Of a DNA stretch of 64,000 nucleotides, positions 10,437 through 21,810 are shown one piece after another. The position numbers and the translations under genes are program-made. Origin of the DNA: Rhabditophanes sp. KR3021. Taxonomy: Eukaryota; Nematoda; Chromadorea; Rhabditida; Alloionematidae. The notes under the pieces are model-generated. The model had not been told where the DNA came from, searched no databases, and was given only the letters and a program-made list of their open reading frames with translations. The stretch lies in NCBI GenBank assembly GCA_963281155.1, contig CAUJLY010000005.1, forward strand, positions 682,001-746,000, in the 5' to 3' direction. The stretch's first letter is position 1, and each line of letters begins with the position of its first letter.

Positions 10437-11916
10437 TTAATCTTTTTGTAGTAACACAGAACAATGCTTCATATATTGAAAGAAATAAAATTATATATTT
10501 TATGCATATCAAGTAAGCAAGTTGACGACATTTATAAAATTTAATATTACTTGTTGGAGCTTAATATCAGAAATATTCCATACTTTGCTTTTCTTGTCAT
10601 ATGCTTGTATTTGATTGGTAGATTGTAATATATCACCAACAACAACGATTGACAATTCATCTTCTAAAGCTTTTGCTCCAACGACTGGTATGGCTAAACC
10701 TTCAATTTTTCTCCATTTGCCACTTCTTATATCATACATTTGACACAATTTTGGATTATAAGTTTCGCCATCTTTTAAACTGGTAATTTCGTAAAAAACA
10801 TTCAACTTACTCATTGAGTGATGTATGTATAGTTGAAAAATACAGACTAATTAGCAAAAAGTATCTTTATTAATAAAGAAAATTAATAATTACATGGCAC
10901 ACTTTGACATAAAACCCATTTGCTTAGGTAAATTCACTTCAACTTGTTTCCACTTTCCAGTCCTCTTTTTGTATTCGTACGCATTATTTGAGTAGTATTT
11001 ATTTCTGATCCCCAATACTAGAACCTTTTTCTCAATTTCACAGGCAATGCCTCCACTTACTGGTTCTGGGAAGTCTTGCATTTCATACCACTGGCATGCT
11101 TTAACGTCATAAGTGTAGCATTTATCGGAGTTGACAAAATCTTTGTCGAATCCACCAATACACATTATGTCATCGTCGAAGCTCGTTACAGCTTGACTAT
11201 ACGTACCATTTGGAATCTCATCTAATAATGACCACAAACCTTCTCTAGGGTCAAACCTTTGTATATTCAAACAATATTTTCCACTTGTTATATAAAAAAT
11301 GTCCTCAATCCGAACGCAACTATTGTAATAGTTTGCTTTTAACATCCTTGGCTGTTTGGCATAACTCATATGTTCTGGATCAAAGCTAAGAGTAATTAAA
11401 AATTAATAAAAAATATTCTCGACATACCACCTAACTCTTTTAGTTGGTTTTTCATTTATCATTCCTCCGAAAGTGTAAATCTTGTTGTTAATGACCCCAC
11501 TTGTCAAGTATGGCGTTACATTATCTAAAGCGAGATCAATTTTCTGAGATGCACTTGTATTTTTATTGTACCTGAATAATTAAAATAAGAAATATGAATT
11601 CAACATACCTTTCAATTTCCGTAGATTCGTTTCCTCCTAAAAATAAGCAGAGAAATACAATAGAGGTCGTCTAATGTTTTAACTTACCCATGACAAAGAC
11701 GTAATTTGCAACAGCTGCTGCCGTGTGCAATGTTCTTTTGATACCCATTCGTCCGATTTGAACCATAACTTTGTGCTTCGCATTTAAATGAAACACTAAA
11801 TTGTTCATTCCCGTTCCGGCAACTACAAATAGATATTAATCATCTTATTCTTACTTACATAGTAAATTTGATGGATTTTTGGGAGCTTCCTGCTTTATTT
11901 CATTATACACCATCAT
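10437..11916 (-). CDS. Kelch-repeat (beta-propeller) protein without a recognisable BTB domain, seven exons
   Basis: The exons are 11916-11859, 11822-11688, 11636-11609 (28 nt), 11571-11428, 11385-10894, 10809-10551 and 10466-10437. All are phase-compatible and total 1146 nt (381 aa). At least six kelch-type blades are visible, including YVFVMGG...RYN, YTFGGM...RCFDP, YITSGK...RFDPREGLW, DIMCIGGF...YDVKACQWYEM, LVLGIRN...YKKRTGKWKQV and YDIRSGKWRKI. BTB and BACK domains typical of Cul3 adaptors are not seen in frame upstream, so this may be a stand-alone propeller or an N-terminally shortened KLHL relative. The acceptor before exon 6 (CAATGAG) is weak, but it is the one that keeps phase. The last small exon is less certain; read-through instead stops at 10509. 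Confidence 0.75.
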
Positions 11917-13779
11917 TGAGAAAAGTCAATTCAAAAGTTAAAACTAATTTGTAAAAGGTGTCTTTGACAACTAGTATCTAAAAAGTTTGGTTTGTTTCTG
12001 AAATGCTATGTATAATATGCATCTAACAAGCTTGTTAAATTTGTCATTAAGTTGATCGTGTGAATAGGATGTTGTGAAGGACCCAAGATCTTTTTATATG
12101 ATCTAATGTTCCGAATCGGATTAATTATGTGATTTAGATTGCGGACCGCTAATCTATTTAGTAAGACTGCTTTATGATTGGAGCTTTTAAAGTGGATTTT
12201 AACATCTTAATTATTTTGGATAGATCAACTTATAATATGCATGTAAATACTTCCCATATACTCGTTACTAAAACAAGACTCACTTTTTTTATTTGGCATG
12301 GCTGATTTTTAAATTCCCAAGTTACTTTTATGTATAACAATCTAACTAAGGGTTAACGAACGAAACAACCTCTACAACCATCAGGTTGCCAATAAAGTAG
12401 AACAAAATACTGTTTATACAAAAAATGAGTGTCTATCTAACTATTGCTTTTATCATGAAATTTTGAAGTATTTATAAATTCAACAAAATATTAAGATATA
12501 TGTTTATTAAACAAGTTTAGACATATTGGATTCATGCGGGTAGATGTTGAGTTGCATCTTTGCTGGAAATGCTTAGTTCATGACCGACATGTGTTACTTA
12601 CATATGCAAGGCTTTGAAATTAATGAAGGGCAAAACATATTAAACATTAGTACATTTGTGTGCAGGTTCCAAATTAATGGACCGAATTCATGCATAATAT
12701 GTAGTTCAAGATGTGGTTATTCAATTAAATGCTTGTTTAAGTTAATTCTAAATTAGATGGAAATATGATTTTTATGCTTATCTTTTTGTGACGTTCTGAT
12801 TAATACTAAACTTCAAGTTTTAATTGAGCATCTAGTCAATGAGATAAATGGTGTAGCATTAGGAGCTTTCATTTTTCTTAAATGCCTGGGAGGGTGCAGT
12901 TTTTTATGCATATTATTTGGCTTGATTTAATTTAAACAATTATTCCAAAATGAATAAGTGAGTTGATACCATTTGTCTGATTATGCGTTGTAATTCTTAT
13001 TAGCTTAAGTGCTTTGATTATTAAGTGATCCAAATGCTTTTTGATCAGGTTGTGCTATTACTTAATCTAAGATATGTTCTCCATGTGTATTGGAAGTTAC
13101 TTATTTTTTGCTATTATTGTGATTGGTGATAGATTTAACAACTAACAATTATGCGATAGGAAATTAGTTCAATTTAAATTTTCCATAAGGCCTAAAATAC
13201 AATTATGCCAGGTAGTAAAGAATGCGATTGGCAAATTCAAAAGAACGTATTATTCAAGAATGTGTAGTTTGGGCTATAATAGATTCCAATTCATACGGTG
13301 ATAATTCCAAAAAATTAGATAAATGTAATATTATGGAATCTTATTGCAATAATGTAAATGCCAACAATAGTAATCTTCGATGCTGATTATTGTTCCGTAA
13401 TTACGTGAAAAGGAAATGCTGGGTTAACAACGATGGGCAAAAGTGATTCATAAATTAATTCGGGTAAATACTTAGTTTTAACTTTGTTGGAATTCATTGT
13501 AAATAGCGAAGGATGCAGTATATTGAAAGTGATTTCTTTAACAGAATGTATTAATGATACAAAACTTTGATTTACAATCTAAATGAAGTCAATGAAATAA
13601 ATACTTTATAATACTTTTGTCGTTTAAATGGGCTTAATTTTCCTTTGATTCCCTGAAAATTGACACTGTTGCTTTGCAGATATGGCGAGGTAAATAATGC
13701 TGTTTTGTACTCCAATTAGATATGAAAATATTATAGTAACTAATAATTATTGCATGCCACATTTATTCTTGTTTCTGAT

Positions 13780-15970
13780 TCATGCTTAAATATTTTGTAA
13801 ATGCCATTAATTTGACGTAGTTGATTGCACTAATTTATTTTGATATTTAATATCACATGAATAACAGTAATTATATAGAATCTCCATATTTACATTGTTT
13901 TTCCACATTTAATGCACGAATCAATAGGTAAAGTAACTGTTTTCCTTTTTTTAAATGAACTGTTAACTAAAGAATCATGCATGCTTGATTCATTTAATAG
14001 TTTCCATAATAGGGGTCTTTCTTCCTCCTGAAAGTCAAAAATAATATTTATTGCCATTCTTATAATTTTTAAAGATTAGCCGGAATCTCCGTCATTCAAA
14101 CTCCGTGATAATACTATGCATAGCAATTATTGCAGCTAATAAGTAGGGAAATTTGAGTTTTATGTGCATAATAATTCATTTAAAATAATGCGTTATAAAG
14201 TGTGTCCTTAAAATTGGTATTCAGTTGCAAAATAAAAAATCTTTTATTAAAATAGTGGTTTTTATTTATGCCGTTAATTTTTCAATAATTCAAACACCTT
14301 AATGTGCGCACATAAATACATAATCTTGCATTTTTTTAATAAGCAGTAAAGAAGATGTATTGCAACAGTTTTCATGATGAAACTGATATAATTTTTAGTA
14401 TTTTGTCTTAGAAAATTGCGTTATCAACAAAAGTTATGGTTGATGAATGGGTGGTACATTATAAGGGTTGTATAACGATATTTCAATATGTGTTTCAGAA
14501 GGTTAAGACTGCATTCAATTCCAATTTCTCATTTTGATTGAACATGCATTGTTGCTTTTTTAAATTTTGATTAATATTCGTGCTTTCTGCACATAATAAA
14601 GGATATTAATATAATGCTTGGATGTTTTTTCAGGAAGGAGTCTAATAATTTTCATACTGGTTTGTCTTTACAAATTTGTGTGAATATAAAGTGTTCATTC
14701 AAAGATATCAAATGGTTTTTTAAGAGAAGATCATTTGCAAATGCTGGTTTATAAAGGAATTGCAGTGAATATTCAACACGTTGGGACTGATTTCAACATT
14801 TCCTCGAGAACTTCAAGTCAATGTTTTTACGTCGTGAGTGTAATAATTGAATAAATTAAAACTATTCCCGATAAAATGCTTGAATATGATTTTTAACTAT
14901 TTAATAATTAGTGATACATTTATAGAAGTTGTCTTTATATGTGTGCAAACTTGATCAAACGCTTTTATGTTTTAATACTAAAACACTGTAATTCATAATT
15001 TTTCTTACTATCCAAGACATAAAAGTAATTAAGCAGAATCTCCGTAATTACAAAATTTTCCCAACGTTAAGAGATGCATCAATGTCTTGTAGTAGAGTGT
15101 ATTTGGAATTTTGCTTTCAACCAAAGAATAATGCGGCTATTTTCAACTTTGAATAATTCAAGAGTTATTAATGTGCTTGAAAGTCAAAAATGTAATTGAG
15201 GTTTTTAAAAGAATGCTACTCTTTTTGTGTGGATCTGATAGATTAATATTTAGGCTGGAGATTTATTATCATGCATGACAATTAATTGAAACAAATACTT
15301 TAAATCCAGCTTTAGTATAATTAAGAAGGTATATTTGTTTCATGATGTACTCTACCAAAAAGTGTCTAACATATTTGTCTTTGAAGATTGCTTCGTTGTT
15401 CAACTCTGTATACAAATATAACTCCAATAACACTTTAATTGTCTATCTTCCTAAAAGTTCACTTTATTTCTCTTGCTATGCTTGAATTGAATATCCATAT
15501 GTCTTCAGTTAAATAAGCCATAATAAAGTAAAAACTTAGAAATATTTGTGGCAATCACAATTAATTAGAACCCTTGCAATCATAATTGCAGATGATTGGA
15601 TGGATCATTTTTCATTTAATAATTAATTTTACTTCTGCTATTATCATTGAGCCACGTATTCTGATTTATGAAAGTTTGTACAAATACACATATATGCGCT
15701 TTATGTTGATTAAGTTTCAATTGATGATTTTGCTTATTATCCAGGCACAATAGTAATTAGGTGGAATGACCATAATTACAAAGAACGATAAAATATATGC
15801 ATAAAAAAGCTATTAAAGTAATCGACTTGCAAAATGCATCTAACTCTAACATTTGGCTGATGCATCGTGTAAGATCTTCGATTTATATTTTCAGTGCTGC
15901 ATGCTTTTAACTAAACTGTAAAACCGATAAGATGAATGCGTCAAATTTCAGATTTGCTTAATGCTGGAGT
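13780..15970. repeat. Three diverged copies of a long repeat unit
   Basis: Anchor motifs AGTAATTATATAGAATCTCC (13866), AGTAATTAAGCAGAATCTCC (15024) and AGTAATTAGGTGGAATGACC (15752) are spaced 1158 and 728 bp apart. Homology extends to both sides. Upstream of copies 2 and 3, TTCTTACTATCCAAGACA matches TGCTTATTATCCAGGCAC. Downstream, AACCAAAGAATAATGCGGC (copy 2) matches AACTAAAGAATCATGCATGC (copy 1), and GGCTGGAGATTTATTATCAT (copy 2) matches TGCTGGAGTATTATCATT (copy 3). The copies are heavily diverged and non-coding. Confidence 0.55.
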
Positions 15971-16652
15971 ATTATCATTTAAGGCTTCAAATGTATATTG
16001 AAACTGCCTAGTTGTTGAATGAATTATGTTTACTAAATAGATAAATGCTTATAAATGACAAGAATATAGATATTTCAATTATTGCTTTATTTAAATGTAA
16101 TAATACCCGCCAAACAACGTCAACCAATGCGATTACTAAATAATGAATAACTTTTATTATTTTCTTCTCTAAGCTCAATACCCTAAAGCACAAATCTAGT
16201 CTTCAAGGTATTTAATTTTTACTCATTTAAGAACATGATGAACTATGCAAGAAAGTAAAGTACAACATTGATGATCACAAGAAACAAAATACAGAACAAT
16301 GATCAGCAAGGTAAATATATTAGTAATGTAGATCAAGCATTTTAATTAGATAGCCATAAGTCAGTACTAAAAAGGAATTATTTATATTCTTTTTATCTCT
16401 CTTATTGTATAAAAATGCAAATATGTTCCGCCATACAAGTCTTAAGTTGTGAAAATGTATGTATATCATCGTTGTTTTGACACAAACCATCAAACCCAAT
16501 TTCAATTACAAACACACAAGCTTTAAATAAGACGCTTATTATTGCATTTTTGGTTTAAAACACCTCAATTAAGGTTAGTAGCATTAAAGATTTAAATGAT
16601 CTTAATAGCTAAATTTTGGAATGGAACAATTTATTTGTCCTCATTTAAAAAC

Positions 16653-16700
16653 CAAAGTTGTGTCAAATTAATATAACAAAGTTGTGTCAAATTAATATAA
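16653..16700. repeat. Tandem duplication, 2 x 24 bp
   Basis: The unit CAAAGTTGTGTCAAATTAAT plus ATAA occurs at 16653-16676 and 16677-16700 without mismatch, about 100 bp upstream of the 5S rRNA gene. Confidence 0.9.
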
Positions 16701-16797
16701 TATTGCAAAAATGTGAAGAATTAGTGGCGCAACCCATTTGAGCTGGCGTACCAAAAAGTCACTCTATTTTAAATAACTTTTGATTGAATACATAACC

Positions 16798-16916
16798 GCT
16801 TACGCTCATATCATGTTGAAAGCACCTCATCCCGTTCGATCTGAGAAGTGAATCAACTTCGAGCTACCTTAGTACTTGGATCGGAGACGTCCTGGGAATC
16901 CGTAGTGGTGTAAGCT
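16798..16916 (+). rRNA. 5S ribosomal RNA gene, single divergent copy
   Basis: The sequence starts GCTTACGCTCATATCATGTT and ends GTGTAAGCT, so the terminal helix (GCTTAC with GTAAGC) forms. It shares with nematode 5S RNA the CATCCCGTTCGATCTG segment and the near-invariant GTACTTGGATCGGAGACG...CCTGGGAATCC region, which includes the box C internal promoter. Length is about 119 nt, as expected. A T5 run (16916-16920) follows as a pol III terminator. The helix III region (GAAGTGAATCAACTTCGAGC) differs clearly from the Caenorhabditis sequence. Only one copy is present rather than an array, so it may be a dispersed variant or a pseudogene; the intact ends and terminator favour a transcribable gene. 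Confidence 0.8.
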
Positions 16917-19446
16917 TTTTGCCACAATTAAATTTTGTTTACCAATATAGAATAAGTATTTGATACAAATTGATGTTCATTAAAGTCGTAAATTGATCAT
17001 TTAATGAGAAAGACTTATTGCCAATTTTACGACAAATATAAGTTGCATTCCATAAGCAGTAGAACTATTTTGGCAATAACCATTTCGAAATGTTGTAAAT
17101 CATGTATTTGATTCAAGTGATTCATAGTTGCCAATTCTCTATCTATTTGAGTATCTTCATCCGTTTTTAACACAAATCTCACAAGCCCATCCAGATGTCA
17201 TTGAAGATGACAATACACATATATTCTGCTCAAATATTTAGTCTCATTTGAATTTGCACAACACAGACAACTCAATGATTCGAACTTTTAATTTTGCTTC
17301 TTATATATGTTGTATTTTATGATTATTAGAACCAAATATGCTTATTATTTCTGGGATTATAATGTTATTTATTGCTTGACTGTACTCGATATATAGTGAT
17401 AAATGTATTTATTATGAAAACAATAATCAAAGAGGCAATCTTGGTCTCAGTGACGAAAATAAAAAAAATATCAATAATAATACCTAATTAGAATTCAACG
17501 ATCGACCCTATGAGTTTAAAAAACAGTTCACAATTTCCTGTGATCCTGATAACAATAAAAACTAATTAATTACAATTGAACAACTTCGTGAGGATCAGGA
17601 TGATAGTTGACAACTTGGTGTGATTCTGACTCCAATAAATACCGCATGAAATTAACTTTGAATTTGTGCCAACATTTATCGAACTTTTGTTGTATAAGCT
17701 TAAATCTATTATAACAGTTTTGATCTGATAAATATTGGCAACGATAAGACTTTTATGATTTGTTTATTAGAGACCTTTTGAAGTCTCCTTCCAAAATTTG
17801 CTAACAGAATTCTCATAGAATCCTGAATGCATACTAACCTCAAACTGGGTTTTTTAAACCGACTTAGTATGTTTTAGTTAGTCTTTTGCACCCGTTTATG
17901 TGAAAAACGGAAGTGGGTCATTGTAGTGACCTTCGAATAATTTATATTTACCTAAGAAGATGCAATCAAACGAATCCAATTTACTCCTACTTCAATAATT
18001 AAAATATGAAACAGTAATTAATGTTATTGATGTAATTTCGGAGGAACATGAATTTAAATATGTTTCACGTTGTTTAGTAACATGTGCCTTCTAAATATTG
18101 AACTTACATGTAGTGTTCAATAATTTATATTGTTGCGAAAGATTATTTTTCACAAACCTAATTCATGAACATACGCGAAAAAGAATCATTGATATTACAA
18201 CCTTTTAGTTATATTTCATATTAAGAGTTGTTGCTTGTTGTTTTTCCAAGTTTGGCATTGCTCGGTCATGTCTTTCGTTTTCAATAAAATGTAATCACTG
18301 GATAGGCAGTTCATGATCGTATATGCCTATTAAGAGTTTAACCAACTTTGTTTATAGCAAAAACAAAAATGTTCTATTTTAAAAATGATTTTCCAACAGA
18401 CTTTCTTTTGTTAGTATTTGTTTTATCGAAAAAGTGATCCTACGAAATTGTATGCACTCAAAAGAAGATACTGACCACTATTATCTTTTACCATTTATGT
18501 CTTAGCTAGTTTTTAACCAATCATTTTACGCTCTGTGGCGTTTCTCTTCTAACATAGGTTAACAAAGGTTACCGCCAATTTTTTAGGATTGTTTTCTTAG
18601 CAATTAAATGTCTCTATTTTACTTATTGCATTGTCAAATTTAGCACTTGCAAAGTATTAACTTGTCTTACTGACAATTTGTGATATTTCTTATTGTAAAA
18701 ACGTAAGCAATACATTTCCTTTCACTGTCTAATAGATTTCTGACTAATATTGTTTTAAGCAGGCCCGCGTGTTTTTGTTGCTGCTTTCAGTTTAATATTT
18801 AATTCGTTTGTCTGACCTCTTGAAACCAATACCTTATCTTAGAATATTGCTACTGCTTTTTAACTACATACGATATAATATATAAATTGTAGCTGCAATA
18901 ACATAATTCGTTATTATTCATGGCATGAAGTTTAAAAACTACTTGTTGGAAATAATGCTTTTTTGTTTGTAATAAAGAGGTATAATTAGAAGAGTAATTA
19001 AAATTATTTATCTTTCTTTAGTCACCCTGTATTCTTTCATTTTCCAAAATGATAAGGCTCATTTTACGTACTATTATTGCATTTATTACACGACCTCAAC
19101 GTGAGAGTTTTGCTTTTTGATTTTTAATTACTTTTTTTTACTGATAAGACTCTGATTTTTATTGACTGCATTATACTAAATTAAAAGGAACATTTATTAT
19201 TTAATGCATCATTTTCAGCATTTGTATTTCTTAATAATAATAACACTAATATGTAATCTATTAAAATTAATATTCCTGAGTCATGTAATTTTGAATCGCT
19301 AAATAAAAAGTTTTGGTTAATTGTCAGCGATTAAGTAGATCGAACATGACTTTTATGATTGTAATTAAAAATTGGGAAACTTATGAATTTAGCAATATTA
19401 GAAGAATTCAAAAGTATCAAGCATTAGGTAAATGATAATCAACTAA
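16917..19446. other. Gene-poor AT-rich spacer
   Basis: No supported gene. At 17529 and 17609 a diverged 30-bp repeat (ACAATTTCCTGTGATCCTGA and ACAACTTGGTGTGATTCTGA, each followed by ..CAATAAA) is present, with a related GTGAGGATCAGGAT between them. Confidence 0.4.
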
Positions 19447-19713
19447 TATGCGGATAAGTATTTATATTTATTAACTGTCTCATTATTTGCTAATGTTGGG
19501 AATACATCAGATTCAGATGGGAAGGAATTTGCATTTATTGACGATGGCGATCATGGTTCTGATGCTATAATTACAAACATTGTTGCAATACCAATTTATA
19601 ATGATAGTATTTGCACATTCAAATATACAAAAACGTCTGATGATACTGTTGTTTCGATCAAGAAAAATATCTTAGAAAATTTAAATGGTAAAATATTTCT
19701 TAATACATTTTAG
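19447..19713 (+). other. Orphan open frame, possible exon of an unannotated gene
   Basis: The frame is open for 88 codons between stops and has protein-like composition. It starts with a hydrophobic stretch (YLYLLTVSLFANVG) followed by an acidic segment (FIDDGDHGSDAIITNIVAIP) and SICTFKYTKTSDDTVVSIKK. There is no ATG, so it must be an internal exon, use an upstream exon, or be a relic. A possible donor (GGTAAAAT) lies after ENLNG near 19689. The hydrophobic start suggests a secreted product. I do not recognise the family. Confidence 0.35.
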
Positions 19714-20140
19714 AAGAGTTATGCTCATTTTATTAAAGAATTAACTTTAATGACATCATAAAATGTCATGCAAAAACAAAAAACTTACATTTATTAAGTT
19801 ATTCAAAAATAAATAAAAATTCCAACTTATAATTCATACTAACATGGGCTGAAATCTCCACATTGCTAAACTAAATTTTTAAAATTCTCTATCTCAACCT
19901 AAGTATTTACTTTAAATAAACGATTCTCTGGATACTATCTTTATAAAACTTTATTTTTCTTCTCAAAGAACAAATCAAACCAATAATAATAAAATATATA
20001 CAATATGTGCACTATTCAAAACAATGGAGTCAATTTTCTTTTAGGAATCATTCAAAATAAATTATAATTTATATCCACATTTGACAAAACAAGAGAAGTT
20101 GTATGCCGAACCCTAGTTGTTGTTTCTGTTGGTTTAAATA
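19714..20140. other. Spacer, 3' side of the stomatin gene
   Basis: AT-rich; it probably contains the 3' UTR of the minus-strand stomatin gene. Nothing else is seen. Confidence 0.4.
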
Positions 20141-21810
20141 TCAACTTTGGTGAGATTTTTCTTCCATTTTTATTAATGTTTCTTTACCTTTCGTTGATGC
20201 CAAGGGTTTAATAATTGTCGTGGGCGGAGGTTTCTTTTCTGATTCGGTCTTCTGCCTTCCGTAATTGACGAAGTTTCTTAATAAATCCACGGGGAATGGA
20301 AAAACAATAGTGGAATTCTTTTCTGCACTAATTGAGCTCAATGTTTGGAGGTATCTTAACTGAATCGCACAAGGAGATTGGGAAATAATGTCTGCTGCCT
20401 CATGTAGAGCTCTGGAAGCGAGCTTTTCACCTTCTGCCGCAATGACCTTTCCTGTGGCAACTCTACTTGCTTCTGCCTCTGCTGCCATGGCCCTAGAAAA
20501 TGAACAATAAGTAGTTGTAATTAATAATAAAATTACCGTTGTAGATTATGAGGCAATCGGACGTCTTTCACTTCGACTCTCTCCACTTTTACTCCCCAAC
20601 TGTCTGTTCCATCGTCTGAAAAAATGAGGTATTACCATCTCAACAATACATCGTTTCATAATAAAATTGGCGTAGACTTTAATAATACTGTTCAATTTGT
20701 AATTCAATATTTATAACAAATCGACACATATAACTCAAATTTACAACTCAAAATGGAAAACAAGACTACTTAAACGGATATTTGTGTAATACTATGAAAT
20801 GGATTAGGATTTTTTAATTTTATGTGAAACTTGTTCAAATAACCTCATTCTATACCGTAACTACAGATGTGCTATTTCTTAGTTTTTCAATATTTTTGAA
20901 CAATTGATTCTAAAATCTCTAGTTATAGTATTATGGGTTAACTCTTTAGCCTTAATTACATTTTATGTCAAATTATTCTGTGTCAGAATGCCTTCATTCC
21001 GAGATTTCTATTTACTTACCCAAAATTTGTTGCATCTGCAAACTGATGTTATCTCTTTCAGAAAGCATTTCAGCTAAACTCTTTGTTCCAAGAATATTTC
21101 TAAGTGTTGTTTGGGCTAGTAATTTTGTAGATCTGGCAGCATCTTCCACATTCGTAATTGAGATAATTGCATTTGATATTCTGAAATATACAACTGCATC
21201 CACACTAACTGTCACTGAATCTTTAGACAAAATTTCTTGTGGCGGAACATCAAATGACAAGACTCTTAGATCAACTTTGCCATAAGAGTCTATGCAAGGA
21301 ATGATGAAAAATATACCGGGTCCTGAAAAGACAAGCCCAATTAGAGATTCAAAAATACACAAGTACCTTTAGCCCCTACCAAACGTCCAGTCCTAAACAC
21401 AACCACTCTTTCATACTCCTGCACGACTTTAACACAAAATGCTAAACTAAAACAAAACAAAATTTAATTAAATTTCCTTCCCTAACAAACCTAAAAGGCA
21501 TCGTCAGCACGATAATAATAATAGAAAGAACTCTTAAAATAGCGCCCCACACTCCGATATCATTGTCGCCATGTGAATCGATCGTAATGGGACGATCAAA
21601 CTTCTTCGAATCCCAATTCTTCATCGACTGTTTTTGCCACCTTCCAGAAGCAGAAGTGGTTGCTTTTGAGGATCCTGAAGGTTCTTGGTGAAATCGCTGA
21701 TTAGAATGTCTAGATACGTGAGGCGGCGGAGGGGGTGAACTAGATACAGCCGAATAATTTACGTCGTAACCAGAAGAAGAAGCAATCTGATGATGTGAAG
21801 AAGAAGACAT
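20141..21810 (-). CDS. Stomatin-family (SPFH/band 7) membrane protein, MEC-2/UNC-1-like
   Basis: The exons are 21810-21491, 21446-21367, 21322-21020, 20615-20537 and 20492-20141, in phase, 1134 nt or 377 aa. The N-terminus is a Ser/Pro-rich cytosolic tail (residues 1-80, with [11 protein letters not shown]). It is followed by a membrane hairpin ([19 protein letters not shown]), [20 protein letters not shown] and the band 7 core ([20 protein letters not shown] through [15 protein letters not shown]). [10 protein letters not shown] and the C-terminal [17 protein letters not shown] are hallmarks of the MEC-2/STO/UNC-1 subgroup. Such proteins bind cholesterol and modulate DEG/ENaC channels or gap junctions at the plasma membrane. 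Intron 3 (404 bp) is about ten times longer than its neighbours. Which Caenorhabditis orthologue it matches cannot be decided here. Confidence 0.9.

Larger units (their letters stand above)
11917..16797. other. 4.9-kb gene-free tract with degenerate long-period repeats
   Basis: No convincing coding frame on either strand. The tract contains diverged copies of a long unit (see the repeat entry) and many TGCATG/GCATGC words. Short open frames around 16000-16500 on the minus strand have no protein-like character. It could be an old decayed array or host non-coding transcription. Confidence 0.5.
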
